64,000 nt of DNA from Marinirhabdus gelatinilytica (lineage in GTDB: Bacteria; Bacteroidota; Bacteroidia; Flavobacteriales; Flavobacteriaceae): NCBI RefSeq assembly GCF_003353425.1, contig NZ_QRAO01000005.1, positions 62,001 through 126,000 of the forward strand. Reading direction: 5' to 3'. This document shows positions 25,642 to 34,664 of this stretch, piece by piece. Numbering within the stretch: position 1 is the stretch's first letter; each line of letters begins with the position of its first letter. Below the pieces are notes generated by a model. That model was not told where the DNA came from. It did not search any database and saw only the letters and a program-made list of their open reading frames with translations. A program made the translations under genes and the position numbers.

Positions 25642-25659
25642 TATATTGTGAGCAATATA
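25642..25659. promoter_or_regulatory. Perfect palindrome between divergent genes
   Basis: TATATTG and CAATATA flank TGAG, a perfect 7-bp inverted repeat. It lies between the small overlapping gene (minus) and the T9SS protein gene (plus), where a dimeric regulator could control both. No regulator is known for it. Confidence 0.4.
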
Positions 25660-25673
25660 AGAAAATAGATATC

Positions 25674-25681
25674 TAATTTTG
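25674..25681 (+). promoter_or_regulatory. Promoter -7 element of the T9SS protein gene
   Basis: TAATTTTG fits TAnnTTTG, 19 bases before the ATG at 25701. A TTG occurs inside the neighbouring palindrome with a spacing of 25, slightly long for a -33 element. Confidence 0.5.
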
Positions 25682-25700
25682 TTTAATTAAACTAAGAAAA

Positions 25701-26510
25701 ATGAAAAAAACTACATCTCAAAACTTATCTAAAAAGCTCGCGAAATATGGTGCGCTTTCTTTAGCAATTGCTGGTGTTTCAAACGCTGCTGGACAAGTTG
25801 TATACACTGACATTGATCCAGACGAAACAATTGACGATACCAACTTTGAAGTTGATATGAACGCAGACGGAACTGTAGATTTTACCATCCATAACGAAGG
25901 TGCTGGAGGTTTGGCTGTTCGTATATATAACGATCAATCAAACTCTGTATTGGGACAAAACTTTGGAGGTAACTACAACTATCCCACTGTATTGAATGAG
26001 GGAGACTCCATTGGTCCAGGTAATTCTTTTACGATGCACCCTAACTATCAAACCCTAAATTGGAACAGTTGCGCTTATACCAATAGCCAATGGTGTGGAG
26101 GACAAGTAGACAAATATGTTGGTCTTCGATTCAATGTTGGTGGAAATCAACATTACGGATGGATTCAACTTGACGTTCCTGCAGATGCTAGTACTTTTAC
26201 AATAAAAGGTTTTGCATTTGACGCTACTCCCGATACTGAAATTGCTGCTGGAGATCAAGGAACTCTAGGGGTTGACGACAACTTGTTCGCTAACTTTAAC
26301 TACTTTGTAAACAATGGCCAATTAAACCTTGTTGCTGCTACAGCGATGGAGAATATCTCTATCTACAGCATCACAGGACAACAAGTAGCCAACAAAGCAC
26401 TTAGCGGTACTAACGAGCTGGTAGATATCGCTACGCTTACAAGCGGTGTGTATCTTGCTAACGTAACGATCGAGGGTACTAAAAAGACCATCAAATTTGT
26501 GAAGAAGTAA
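25701..26510 (+). CDS. Secreted protein with T9SS C-terminal sorting domain
   Basis: A 269-residue exported protein. The N-terminus MKKTTSQNLSKKLAKYGALS continues with LAIAGVSNAAGQ, a signal peptide with a longer basic start than usual. The mature part has an Asp-rich TDIDPDETIDD and FEVDMNADGTVDF stretch that may bind calcium, and a beta-rich middle. The last ~75 residues (SIYSITGQQV, LTSGVYLANVTIEGTKKTIKFVKK) are a type A sorting domain that directs export through the type IX system and release or anchoring at the surface. Function is unknown. It ends at a strong terminator. Confidence 0.88.
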   Translation: MKKTTSQNLSKKLAKYGALSLAIAGVSNAAGQVVYTDIDPDETIDDTNFEVDMNADGTVDFTIHNEGAGGLAVRIYNDQSNSVLGQNFGGNYNYPTVLNEGDSIGPGNSFTMHPNYQTLNWNSCAYTNSQWCGGQVDKYVGLRFNVGGNQHYGWIQLDVPADASTFTIKGFAFDATPDTEIAAGDQGTLGVDDNLFANFNYFVNNGQLNLVAATAMENISIYSITGQQVANKALSGTNELVDIATLTSGVYLANVTIEGTKKTIKFVKK

Positions 26511-26534
26511 TATTCTAAAACAATAGATCTTAAA

Positions 26535-26560
26535 AAAGAGCGACCTTTCGGTCGCTCTTT
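26535..26560. terminator. Strong intrinsic terminator between convergent genes
   Basis: AAAGAGCGACC, loop TTTC, GGTCGCTCTTT: a perfect 11-bp stem with A-rich and T-rich flanks, 24 bases after the T9SS gene stop and just before the rlmN stop on the other strand. It can serve both directions. Confidence 0.9.
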
Positions 26561-26576
26561 GTAGTAATGCCATATA

Positions 26577-27617
26577 CTAACTCTTATTGGCCAGTTGCCC
26601 ACAGGCAGCATCTATATCCTTTCCACGGCTACGCCTTACGGTAACAGGGACCCTGGCTCGTTCCAATGCATGTATATATGCCTCTACGGCTGTTTCGGCG
26701 GCTTGTTGAAAGTCTCCATCGTCTATGGGATTGTACTCTATTATATTTACTTTGCAGGGCACGTAGGAGCAAAATTGTACCAAGGCATCAATATCCTCTT
26801 TGTTGTCGTTCAACCCTTTCCAGACCACATATTCGTAGGTAATCCTTCGGCTTGTCTTTTCGTACCAATATTCCAAGGACTCTTTTAGGTCTTCCAAAGT
26901 GAAGTTTTTTGCAAAGGGCATGAGCTGCTCCCTCTTTTCTTGGATGGCACTGTGCAATGAAACGGCAAGATGGAATTTCACATCATCGTCGGCCAGTTTT
27001 TTTATCATTTTGGGAACGCCAGAAGTGGAAAGTGTAATACGCTTGGGGGACATTCCCAAACCTTCTTCCGAGGTAATCTTTTCAATAGAGGCCAGTACGT
27101 TCTTGTAATTCATCAATGGCTCTCCCATTCCCATAAACACGATATTGGAGAGCGGCCGATCATGGTACAGTTTACTTTCACGGTCTATGGCCACTACTTG
27201 GTCGTAAATTTCATCAGGGTTCAGGTTGCGCATGCGTTTCAGTTTTGCAGTTGCACAAAACCTACAATCCAAGCTACACCCTACCTGTGAGGAAACACAA
27301 GCGGTAGTACGGCTGTATGTGGGAATCAAAACCGATTCCACAATAAAACCATCGTGCAACTTCACGGCATTTTTAATAGTGCCATCGTTGCTTTTTTGAA
27401 GGCTGTCCACCTCTATGTGATTGATAACAAAATGCTCTTCCAAAAGTGAACGGGTAGTTTTTGAGATATTCGTCATGTCCTCAAACGTATGGCTACCCTT
27501 GCTCCAGAGCCATTCATAGACTTGGTTGCCCCTAAAGGCTTTATCACCAATAGATTCAAAAAACTCCCTAAGTTCTTCCTTGGAGAGCGAGCGTATATCT
27601 TTTTTTTGTTGACCCAT
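26577..27617 (-). CDS. rlmN: 23S rRNA (adenine(2503)-C(2))-methyltransferase
   Basis: Radical SAM enzyme that methylates A2503 of 23S rRNA and A37 of some tRNAs. The 346 residues contain the cluster motif CSLDCRFCATA (CxxxCxxC) at about 115, the GMGEPLMNYKNV motif, and the C-terminal Cys (DIDAACGQL) that takes part in the transfer. The N-terminal half carries the usual accessory helical domain (LSKEELREFFESIGDKAFRGNQVYEWLW). The start is the ATG at 27617 (MGQQKKDIRSL). RlmN is preferred to the clade member Cfr. Confidence 0.95.
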   Translation of the reverse strand: MGQQKKDIRSLSKEELREFFESIGDKAFRGNQVYEWLWSKGSHTFEDMTNISKTTRSLLEEHFVINHIEVDSLQKSNDGTIKNAVKLHDGFIVESVLIPTYSRTTACVSSQVGCSLDCRFCATAKLKRMRNLNPDEIYDQVVAIDRESKLYHDRPLSNIVFMGMGEPLMNYKNVLASIEKITSEEGLGMSPKRITLSTSGVPKMIKKLADDDVKFHLAVSLHSAIQEKREQLMPFAKNFTLEDLKESLEYWYEKTSRRITYEYVVWKGLNDNKEDIDALVQFCSYVPCKVNIIEYNPIDDGDFQQAAETAVEAYIHALERARVPVTVRRSRGKDIDAACGQLANKS

Positions 27618-27758
27618 TCACGTATCATTTTGCATATAAGGTGAATTCCCTATACACGGCTTGTCCTTGGCATTCCAAATCTGGAATAGATGGAGATTAC
27701 AAAAGTACTATAATTGAAAGGAAGTGGCGGCGTATTTTAAAAAGGAAGGCATTGAAGA

Positions 27759-29417
27759 TTATTTACGCACTACAATTTTTTTGGTAATAGCATTGCTGTC
27801 GTCCTGGTTTACCAAATGAAGGAAATAAACTCCGTCTGCCAGATTCTCTACCGAAATAGTATTACTGGTATTGTGCAGCGTACCTTGCTGCATCTGCTTC
27901 CCCACCACGTCGTATAGGCCGTAGGTGAGATTAGGATATTTTGAATTCATCACCGTAATCAAGCTGCTCACGGGATTTGGGTAAATTTGTAGGTCGCCTA
28001 TAAATTCATTTTCGGGGATGCTCAGGATATTCGAAAGGGTCTCGATTTGGGTTTGTCCAGTTTGCTGAGGATCCAACCAGTCCTTTAAGCGCTGCGATTC
28101 ACTGTTACCAGCATCCCAAGAAACCGCAAACCTGCCATAAATATCGAATTCGCCATTATTGGAAGTACCATCGCAGAACGATTGCCCTCCGTATAGCTGA
28201 CCGATGATATATCCATTTTCATTAAAAAGTGGAGAGCCTGAAGAACCACTCTCGGTAGTTCCCAATTCCCAACCGTTTCCTGTCCCTGCGCTACCACCAC
28301 CAATTAACCATACCTCTACGCCTTGGGCATTTTCTTTTACGGCTCCAGAATTGTCGCGACATATCTTCATAATATCCCCATTGGGATGGTGTATCCCCAC
28401 TCCAAATCCTGGATTGGTATCGGTATTGTCCCATCCTGCAAAGGCTACATCCCAAGAATCTGGAATGCCATTGTAGAATTCTACCAAGGCAAAATCTGAA
28501 AGCGGGTTATTGGCCTTTACCTCTGCACCGCTTAGTGTAAAATTGTTCTCTACCCCCATAGTTTCTTCGCCTGTCCCACAAATGGGTGCGGGACTTATCC
28601 AGTTGAACCTAGCCGACCACAAATCGGTATTACTGTTGTCAAGACAATGGTTTGCTGTGAGCAGGTAGGGGGTTTTATCACGCTCTACATTGTTCAGCAA
28701 TACTGAAGAACACAAATAGCCATTGCCTAGATTAAGGAGTGCCACTGCTTTTTTAACTGTATTTTTAATGCCGTCGAAATCCTGGCCCACTTCACAATTA
28801 ACATCGTAGTTACATTCACCTGCATCGTTAAGGTCTCGGTTCCCATACACGAGTTGTGATACCTGGCCCATTCTATAGCCATGGATAATGCTTTCGATTT
28901 CTAATTTAAAATCGGAAGCAGTGGTTACTGGCTCGAAATACTCTATCCAAATTTCATCTCCTTCCAAGAACCAGGTTCCAGCACGTTGGTTACTTCTGTT
29001 GTGCAAGTGTGTATATACGGTAGAAACATCGCTATTGGCACCGTTGTACAATTGTAATCTTGAACCCACCGGAAGAACAAATTTGCTGAAATTTACACTC
29101 AAGTTTACCGCCCCTTGGGAGGTAAAGGCAATGCGCCATATTTTATCGCCGTTGTCCAATACCACAAGCTCACCCCTATCCTTGATATTTACTGATATTC
29201 CCTGTTCAATCCCGTAGCGCCACGGGAGTGATTTATTAAAATCGTTGATACTATCTTCTTGAGCAATACGGGAAAAATCTATGGGAGGGAGCACAATGGG
29301 CTTAAAGTTGGTATCCACATCTCTGGTCCAACTAGTGGGGAGTTCTGTCCCTCCTACTTGTGCAAGCAGCGAAAACGCACTTAAAAACATGCAAAAAAAG
29401 AGTAACAGTTGTTTCAT
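27759..29417 (-). CDS. Trypsin-like serine protease with T9SS sorting domain
   Basis: A 552-residue secreted protease. The ATG at 29417 gives MKQLLLFFCMFLSAFSLLAQ, a Sec signal peptide; an earlier in-frame start lacks one. The catalytic triad is readable: His in LLTANHCLDN, Asp in LSDFALVEF and Ser in GSSGSPLFNENG, in the style of lysyl endopeptidase. A prodomain of about 200 residues precedes it. The last ~80 residues (YPNPVSSLITV, YGLYDVVGKQM, VYFLHLVNQDDSNAITKKIVV) are the T9SS type A signal. It probably degrades extracellular protein. Specificity is not determined. Confidence 0.9.
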   Translation of the reverse strand: MKQLLLFFCMFLSAFSLLAQVGGTELPTSWTRDVDTNFKPIVLPPIDFSRIAQEDSINDFNKSLPWRYGIEQGISVNIKDRGELVVLDNGDKIWRIAFTSQGAVNLSVNFSKFVLPVGSRLQLYNGANSDVSTVYTHLHNRSNQRAGTWFLEGDEIWIEYFEPVTTASDFKLEIESIIHGYRMGQVSQLVYGNRDLNDAGECNYDVNCEVGQDFDGIKNTVKKAVALLNLGNGYLCSSVLLNNVERDKTPYLLTANHCLDNSNTDLWSARFNWISPAPICGTGEETMGVENNFTLSGAEVKANNPLSDFALVEFYNGIPDSWDVAFAGWDNTDTNPGFGVGIHHPNGDIMKICRDNSGAVKENAQGVEVWLIGGGSAGTGNGWELGTTESGSSGSPLFNENGYIIGQLYGGQSFCDGTSNNGEFDIYGRFAVSWDAGNSESQRLKDWLDPQQTGQTQIETLSNILSIPENEFIGDLQIYPNPVSSLITVMNSKYPNLTYGLYDVVGKQMQQGTLHNTSNTISVENLADGVYFLHLVNQDDSNAITKKIVVRK

Positions 29418-29551
29418 ATAATGGCTAGATGTATAAAAACCAAACCAATATACTGTAATTTTTCGACTCCTAAAAGAGAAAAAGCCCCAAAACCCCAAAT
29501 ACGGATCAGAATAAGCATTACATCCTGAAACTACTCTTAAAAATCAAGAAA

Positions 29552-29581
29552 ACAAAAAAATCCCGACCATTGGTCGGGATT
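29552..29581 (-). terminator. Intrinsic terminator after queA
   Basis: AATCCCGACC, loop of three, GGTCGGGATT: a perfect 10-bp stem followed on the minus strand by a T run, 22 bases past the queA stop. Confidence 0.9.
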
Positions 29582-29603
29582 GTAGTATGTTATCAGCAAC
29601 GTA

Positions 29604-30653
29604 TTAAATAATCAACATGGCATCTCCATAGGTGTAAAAGCGGTATTTTTCCTTTACAGCCTCGGCATACGCTTTTTTCACGAATTCGTGCCCTGCAAAG
29701 GCAGAGACCATCATAAGTAACGTAGACTTTGGTGTGTGGAAATTTGTCACCATCATATTGGCAATGCTAAAATCGTAAGGTGGGAAAATAAATTTGTTGG
29801 TCCATCCTTCGTAGTCGTTGAGTGTAGCACTAGAAGATACCGAACTCTCCAAAGCACGCATCACGGTGGTTCCTACGGCACAAACACGTCTTTTCTGTGC
29901 TATCCCTTCGTTTATGATCTTTGCGGCTTGTTTGTCTATGGCAATTTCTTCGCTGTCCATTTTGTGCTTGGAGAGATCTTCCACCTCAACCGGGCTAAAG
30001 GTTCCCAAACCTACATGCAGTGTTACTTCAGCAAAATTAACGCCTTTTATCTCCAGTCGCTTCAAGAGATGCTTGGAAAAGTGAAGTCCTGCGGTGGGCG
30101 CTGCAACGGCACCTTCTTTTTTTGCAAAGATAGTTTGGTAGCGCTCTGCATCTTCGGGCTCTACGTCTCTTTTAATATATTTGGGAAGCGGGGTCTCGCC
30201 AAGCTCTGTTAATTTATTCCTGAATTCTTCATAAGAACCATCGAACAGGAAACGCAGTGTACGGCCACGGCTTGTAGTGTTGTCTATAACTTCTGCCACG
30301 AGCGATTCGTCCTCACCAAAATACAGTTTGTTCCCTATACGTATTTTTCTTGCAGGATCTACCAGCACATCCCAAAGACGGGTCTCTGGATTCAGTTCGC
30401 GCAATAGGAATACCTCGATACGAGCTCCTGTTTTTTCCTTGTTACCGTACAATCTTGCCGGAAACACCTTGGTATTGTTAAGTACCAGTACATCGTCCTC
30501 GTCAAAATAATCTATAAGGTCCTTGAACATTTTATGCTCTATGGTCTGCTCCTTTCGGTTTAGTACCATCAAGCGGGCCTCGTCACGATTGGGAGCAGGA
30601 TGTTCTGCCAAGAGTTCTTGTGGAAGATTAAAGTTGAAGTTGGATAATTTCAT
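29604..30653 (-). CDS. queA: S-adenosylmethionine:tRNA ribosyltransferase-isomerase
   Basis: Transfers and isomerises the ribosyl part of SAM to preQ1 in tRNA, making epoxyqueuosine. The 349 residues show the family blocks [70 protein letters not shown] and [19 protein letters not shown]. The ATG at 30653 (MKLSNFNF) is the family start; one two codons earlier is also in frame. A complete Bacteroidota promoter lies about 35 bases upstream and a strong terminator follows the gene, so it can be transcribed on its own. Confidence 0.96.
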   Translation of the reverse strand: MKLSNFNFNLPQELLAEHPAPNRDEARLMVLNRKEQTIEHKMFKDLIDYFDEDDVLVLNNTKVFPARLYGNKEKTGARIEVFLLRELNPETRLWDVLVDPARKIRIGNKLYFGEDESLVAEVIDNTTSRGRTLRFLFDGSYEEFRNKLTELGETPLPKYIKRDVEPEDAERYQTIFAKKEGAVAAPTAGLHFSKHLLKRLEIKGVNFAEVTLHVGLGTFSPVEVEDLSKHKMDSEEIAIDKQAAKIINEGIAQKRRVCAVGTTVMRALESSVSSSATLNDYEGWTNKFIFPPYDFSIANMMVTNFHTPKSTLLMMVSAFAGHEFVKKAYAEAVKEKYRFYTYGDAMLII

Positions 30654-30687
30654 TCCCATAGGTATACAGTTTTATTTCAAAAAGTTG

Positions 30688-30719
30688 CAAATATACAACC
30701 TCAACATAGGGGTTGTCAA
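30688..30719 (-). promoter_or_regulatory. queA promoter with both elements
   Basis: On the minus strand TTG (30717-30719) is followed after 21 bases by TATATTTG (30688-30695), matching the TTG-N17-23-TAnnTTTG pattern of the primary sigma factor of Bacteroidota. It lies 35 bases before the queA ATG. Confidence 0.75.
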
Positions 30720-30827
30720 GTAAATGAAGTATTATCTTTTGACAAATTAGGGTTTAGAGCCAAAATACTACCAATAACAGCTATTCTTTTGGAACAAAAC
30801 CTGAAAAAGGGTGTTGATGGAAAACAA

Positions 30828-32057
30828 TTATCTTGAAACTGTAAGCCCCACTTTTTCCATGGCCTCCCAAAACGTTGGGAAGGATTTTGAAACCACTTCG
30901 GCATGATTGATCTGTAACGGGCCTCTTACTGCCAGCGGTGCAAAGGCCATTGCCATACGGTGGTCGTTGTAGGTGTCTATGGCTATGTGTTTGTTTATTT
31001 TTATAGATGGTGCAAGCAATAGACTTTCTTCGGTGATCGTTACATTACCTCCCAATTTTTCCAGCTCAATCTTCAGGGCAAGAAGTCTATCGGTTTCCTT
31101 TATTTTCAGGGTATGGAGGCCTTTTAGCTCACAGCCAATCCCTAAACCAAAACACGTAACCGCAATGGTCTGGGCAATATCTGGTGTATTGGCAAGGTTT
31201 GCGGTATAGGTTTCAGGAAGTGTGGTGTTTATTTTCTGGAGGACGATGCTATTCTTTTCAGCATGGAAAGTAGTCTCTACCCCTACCGTTTTGTACAAAT
31301 CCACCAATGCACTATCGCCCTGCAAGCTTTCGGTCCTATAACTTCTTAAACGGATCTTTAGATGTTCTGAAAGTGCTACGATGCTATAAAAATAGGATGC
31401 CGAGCTCCAATCGCTTTCTACGGTTATGGTCTTTTCTTGAATTTCTGAAATGGGGCGCACCACAATTTTATTTTCAGCAAAATGATACGGGATCCCCAAT
31501 TGCTCCAAAAGTGACAATGTCATTTCTATGTAGGGCCTAGACGTAATAGTACCCGTTAAAGAGAGCTCCAGGCCGCTGGGTAGTGAAGGGGCAATGAGCA
31601 ATAGCGCCGAAATGAATTGGCTGCTCACATCTGCCTTGAGGGTCACTTTGTTGTTTTTTAGCTCTGTCCCGTGGATGTGCAAGGGTGGGTAGCCCACTTC
31701 TTTTACGTAGGATATTTTTGCCCCCAATTGTCTTAAAGCGTCTACCAATATACCTATGGGGCGTTGTTGCATGCGCTGGCTTCCCGTAATGAGCACATCT
31801 GCACCGTGGCTGGCCGCAAAATAAGCAGTGAGGAACCGCATAGCCGTTCCTGCATGATGTACATCTACAGTGCCATTTGTGGTTTTTAGAGCTTGTTGAA
31901 GCACCTTGCTATCGTCGCTCTTGGAACTATTTTCAATGGAGAGATTTGGGTAGAGCGCCTGAAGGATGAGCAAGCGGTTGGTCTCACTCTTGGAACCCGT
32001 GATTTGTAGCGATGTGCTATTCTTTAACGCTGAAGGTTTGGAGAGGGTTATGTTCAT
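30828..32057 (-). CDS. aroA: 3-phosphoshikimate 1-carboxyvinyltransferase (EPSP synthase)
   Basis: Sixth step of the shikimate pathway, joining shikimate-3-phosphate and PEP. At 409 residues it is a little shorter than the ~430 common elsewhere, normal for Bacteroidota. Motifs include ITGSKSETNRLLILQAL (the substrate-binding SKS), HHAGTAMRFLTAYFA, KADVSSQFISALLL and the C-terminal IDTYNDHRMAMAFAPLA. Its ATG overlaps the stop of the small membrane protein gene (32054-32057). It belongs with the DAHP synthase gene 8 kb upstream to aromatic amino acid synthesis. Confidence 0.95.
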   Translation of the reverse strand: MNITLSKPSALKNSTSLQITGSKSETNRLLILQALYPNLSIENSSKSDDSKVLQQALKTTNGTVDVHHAGTAMRFLTAYFAASHGADVLITGSQRMQQRPIGILVDALRQLGAKISYVKEVGYPPLHIHGTELKNNKVTLKADVSSQFISALLLIAPSLPSGLELSLTGTITSRPYIEMTLSLLEQLGIPYHFAENKIVVRPISEIQEKTITVESDWSSASYFYSIVALSEHLKIRLRSYRTESLQGDSALVDLYKTVGVETTFHAEKNSIVLQKINTTLPETYTANLANTPDIAQTIAVTCFGLGIGCELKGLHTLKIKETDRLLALKIELEKLGGNVTITEESLLLAPSIKINKHIAIDTYNDHRMAMAFAPLAVRGPLQINHAEVVSKSFPTFWEAMEKVGLTVSR

Positions 32058-32293
32058 TTATTCTTGTAATCTTCCTGCTTTAACTTCCCCCAAAACTTAC
32101 CGTATGTTGTTGCAAACCCCACGATAAAACCACCAACTAGGAAAATTACAATTCTCTTTAAGCTGAAGCTCAGAAATTGAGAATTAAAATTGGTTCCCAT
32201 CCATTGAATCAAAAACAGCGCAATAGCATACACAAAACCAATGACAACTACAGACTTCCAAAACCCTTTATGAGTAACGACCCTTTTAAACAT
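32054..32293 (-). CDS. Small membrane protein, two segments
   Basis: A 79-residue protein with two membrane segments, at about 13-30 (SVVVIGFVYAIALFLIQWMG) and 46-63 (KRIVIFLVGGFIVGFATTYG), and charged ends. I do not recognise a function. It overlaps aroA at its 3' end by four bases and shares one base with the end of the MazG-like gene, so it is clearly part of this operon. Such small two-segment proteins often accompany these genes in Flavobacteriaceae. Confidence 0.75.
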   Translation of the reverse strand: MFKRVVTHKGFWKSVVVIGFVYAIALFLIQWMGTNFNSQFLSFSLKRIVIFLVGGFIVGFATTYGKFWGKLKQEDYKNK

Positions 32294-32619
32294 TATTTAA
32301 GTTTTTTGTTGTTGTGGTGCCGGTCGTGGTCGCGTTTTGCCTTTAGCTCCATCTTCGCATCGAAGGCGGCTTGGAGATCTACCCCTGTTTGGTTGGCAAG
32401 GCACAATACCACAAAAACCACATCGGCCAGTTCCTCGCCCAGCTCTTTTTCCTTATCGCTCTCCTTTTCGCTCTGTTCGCCATAGCGGCGGGCGATGATA
32501 CGTGCCACCTCACCTACTTCCTCGGTAAGCTGGGCCATATTGGTGAGCTCGTTAAAATAGCGTACGCCGTGTTCCTGTATCCAAGTGTCTACTGCCTTTT
32601 GGGCGTCTTTAAGGTTCAT
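32293..32619 (-). CDS. MazG-like nucleotide pyrophosphohydrolase
   Basis: A 108-residue all-alpha NTP pyrophosphohydrolase. The metal-binding pattern of the family is present: LTEEVGEVARII (ExxE) and, after about 22 residues, ELGEELADVVFVV (ExxxD). Short single-domain members hydrolyse (d)NTPs to monophosphates and may clean the nucleotide pool. The start is the ATG at 32619 (MNLKDAQKAVDTWIQEHG). It is tightly packed between the DUF3857 genes and the small membrane protein gene. Confidence 0.9.
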   Translation of the reverse strand: MNLKDAQKAVDTWIQEHGVRYFNELTNMAQLTEEVGEVARIIARRYGEQSEKESDKEKELGEELADVVFVVLCLANQTGVDLQAAFDAKMELKAKRDHDRHHNNKKLK

Positions 32620-32624
32620 TTGCT

Positions 32625-34658
32625 TTAGATTTTTGTAAATACAATTTTCTCTTTTTCCTTTTCGGTAATCTGTGCGAACATACCCTTTATAAATTCGTAA
32701 TCTTGGGGGAGAACGATAGGGGTATTTAAATCTAAAGATACAGCTAATTGTAGTATCCCGGGTGCTTCTTTCAGCAAATAGGTATAACTTCCCATGTTGT
32801 TTGCCAAATCTGCCTTAATGGCCTCGGGCAGCGACTTTACTTTATACCCTTCCGGAATTTTTAGGGAGATATTATATTTCTGTGATTTTGGATACTCAAA
32901 AAAGATGGGGTATTCACGGGAATCGCTCTTAAAGGGGTTTTCTGTCTGTGCAAAGAACAACATTGGGGAAATGTACAAATCGCCGCCAATCTCTTCTACC
33001 AAAGAACTAGAATTTGCGGTATAGCTTATGCTCATATTGTCTTTTAAGCTCTCTAGGTCTTTTGCTTCAAATTCTGAAATTTCTACAGCTTCACTTCCTG
33101 TATCTACCCCATCCATTTGTAGCTTATCGCTGGTAGCTACATATTTATTTCGATACTCTTTCGCAAAATGTCCTCCTTTTCGTTCACGTACTTTCACTAG
33201 TACATTTTGGTCGTTTATCTCTGCCTGCACATACGTAAGTTTTTGGGACACATATCCTGGGTATAGCCCGACCCAGTTTGAGGTACCATCTGGGCGTATC
33301 AAGCGACCTTGCCAGTTCATAGCGCGTCTGGGCAGCATATTTACTTGCGAAAAAGGGTCTGTTGCGTCCAAGAGGTACACATTCCCGTTGCTGTTCACCG
33401 CTGCTATCACATAGTTGAAACCTTCCCGTGTAGGATATACGGGGATTCCATTTTCTGAAGTACTGAGCAATACTGGGAATGCATCCAGCCCACTATTTTG
33501 AAGCATTGAGAGTAGCATCAAATTTATATCGGCAGTGTTTCCGGTCCCTTCCCTGTATGCTTTTTTAACGCCCTTCTCAGGAATGAAACCTACGTAGTTG
33601 TTCCATGTTACTTTCGATTTTACCAAGTTCAGGATACTGACCATCTTTTCCTCGTTTGAGGCGGCGCCCTTTGTTACGGCTGCAAGATCTGCCTGGTAGT
33701 AATCGTTCTTTTTTATTTGGTTCACGAAATCGTCGTCCTCGTACACACTTTTTGCTACGGCCTCCCAAGTTGTAGCATAACGCTTTGGGATGCCGTTGGG
33801 GTTGTTCACCATGGCAAGCTCCCAAAGGGATTTGGCCTGATAATTTTTAAGATTATCTACATACACTTCTTCCTTGAGCGGGGGAATGTTATTTTCTTCC
33901 AGGGTATAGATATTTTCCTTGTATGAATACTCCTTGGTTCCCGTAGTATTCCTCCCCATAGTATTTCTTCTAAAATTTTTATTGTAGTTCACGGTGCCCA
34001 GCCCACTTCTTTCGCGGAGGTTTATCTTTTTTTCTCTTGTGTTTTGTTCAAAACTGAAACTTAAGGGAGACTTTGGGTTCAATTGTATATTGAACACATA
34101 ATACTCCGGCACCTCAATTTTTATGTTCTCTTTCTTGATGGGTATGGTATATTGTAGGTCTACATCCTCGATATAGGGGAATGGAGACTCTATGGTGTAC
34201 TCATATTCTACAATACTTCCGGGGGATATGTTGGGCATTGTAAATTTATTGTCCACGCGATATTTACTAGCGCGTTCCTCAAAAATACCTTCGTTCCTAA
34301 GTTTTTCTTTTTCTACGGAACCATTCTCCAGGGTAAAGGTGTATCCCTTCACATCAAACGATTCCTTATCGGTCCCGTCGTTATAGGTCCGGACAGTTCT
34401 GGTTGCCCAGTCAAACCCTTGGTTGTTATAAATTTTTATGCGTTCATGCACTTTGGTAATCTGTACAAAACCCTGTCCCTGGGTAAAAACATAACTCACG
34501 GAGTAATCTCGATACAATACCGATGCATTGGCATTTGGATAACTGGGGTGGGCTTTTTCTTTTAATTCTTCTTTTGAAACTTTTCCTAATTTATAGTTTT
34601 GGGCAGTGCCCGCTACAGTAAAAGCCAACAATAAAATGAGTAGGTATTTAAACTTCAT
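32625..34658 (-). CDS. DUF3857/transglutaminase-like protein, catalytic residues lost (paralogue 1)
   Basis: A 677-residue exported protein: signal peptide MKFKYLLILLLAFTVAGTAQ, an N-terminal DUF3857 beta domain (about 60-250), a transglutaminase-like fold (about 290-420) and a C-terminal DUF3858-type domain. In the core the usual GDCK stretch is replaced by GTGNTADINLML and the catalytic His position by Asn (GFNYVIAAV), while the Asp (YLLDATD) remains. It is thus predicted to be a non-catalytic, binding-type member. It is the third of three adjacent paralogues. No function is known for the group. Confidence 0.85.
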   Translation of the reverse strand: MKFKYLLILLLAFTVAGTAQNYKLGKVSKEELKEKAHPSYPNANASVLYRDYSVSYVFTQGQGFVQITKVHERIKIYNNQGFDWATRTVRTYNDGTDKESFDVKGYTFTLENGSVEKEKLRNEGIFEERASKYRVDNKFTMPNISPGSIVEYEYTIESPFPYIEDVDLQYTIPIKKENIKIEVPEYYVFNIQLNPKSPLSFSFEQNTREKKINLRERSGLGTVNYNKNFRRNTMGRNTTGTKEYSYKENIYTLEENNIPPLKEEVYVDNLKNYQAKSLWELAMVNNPNGIPKRYATTWEAVAKSVYEDDDFVNQIKKNDYYQADLAAVTKGAASNEEKMVSILNLVKSKVTWNNYVGFIPEKGVKKAYREGTGNTADINLMLLSMLQNSGLDAFPVLLSTSENGIPVYPTREGFNYVIAAVNSNGNVYLLDATDPFSQVNMLPRRAMNWQGRLIRPDGTSNWVGLYPGYVSQKLTYVQAEINDQNVLVKVRERKGGHFAKEYRNKYVATSDKLQMDGVDTGSEAVEISEFEAKDLESLKDNMSISYTANSSSLVEEIGGDLYISPMLFFAQTENPFKSDSREYPIFFEYPKSQKYNISLKIPEGYKVKSLPEAIKADLANNMGSYTYLLKEAPGILQLAVSLDLNTPIVLPQDYEFIKGMFAQITEKEKEKIVFTKI

Positions 34659-34664
34659 AAATTT

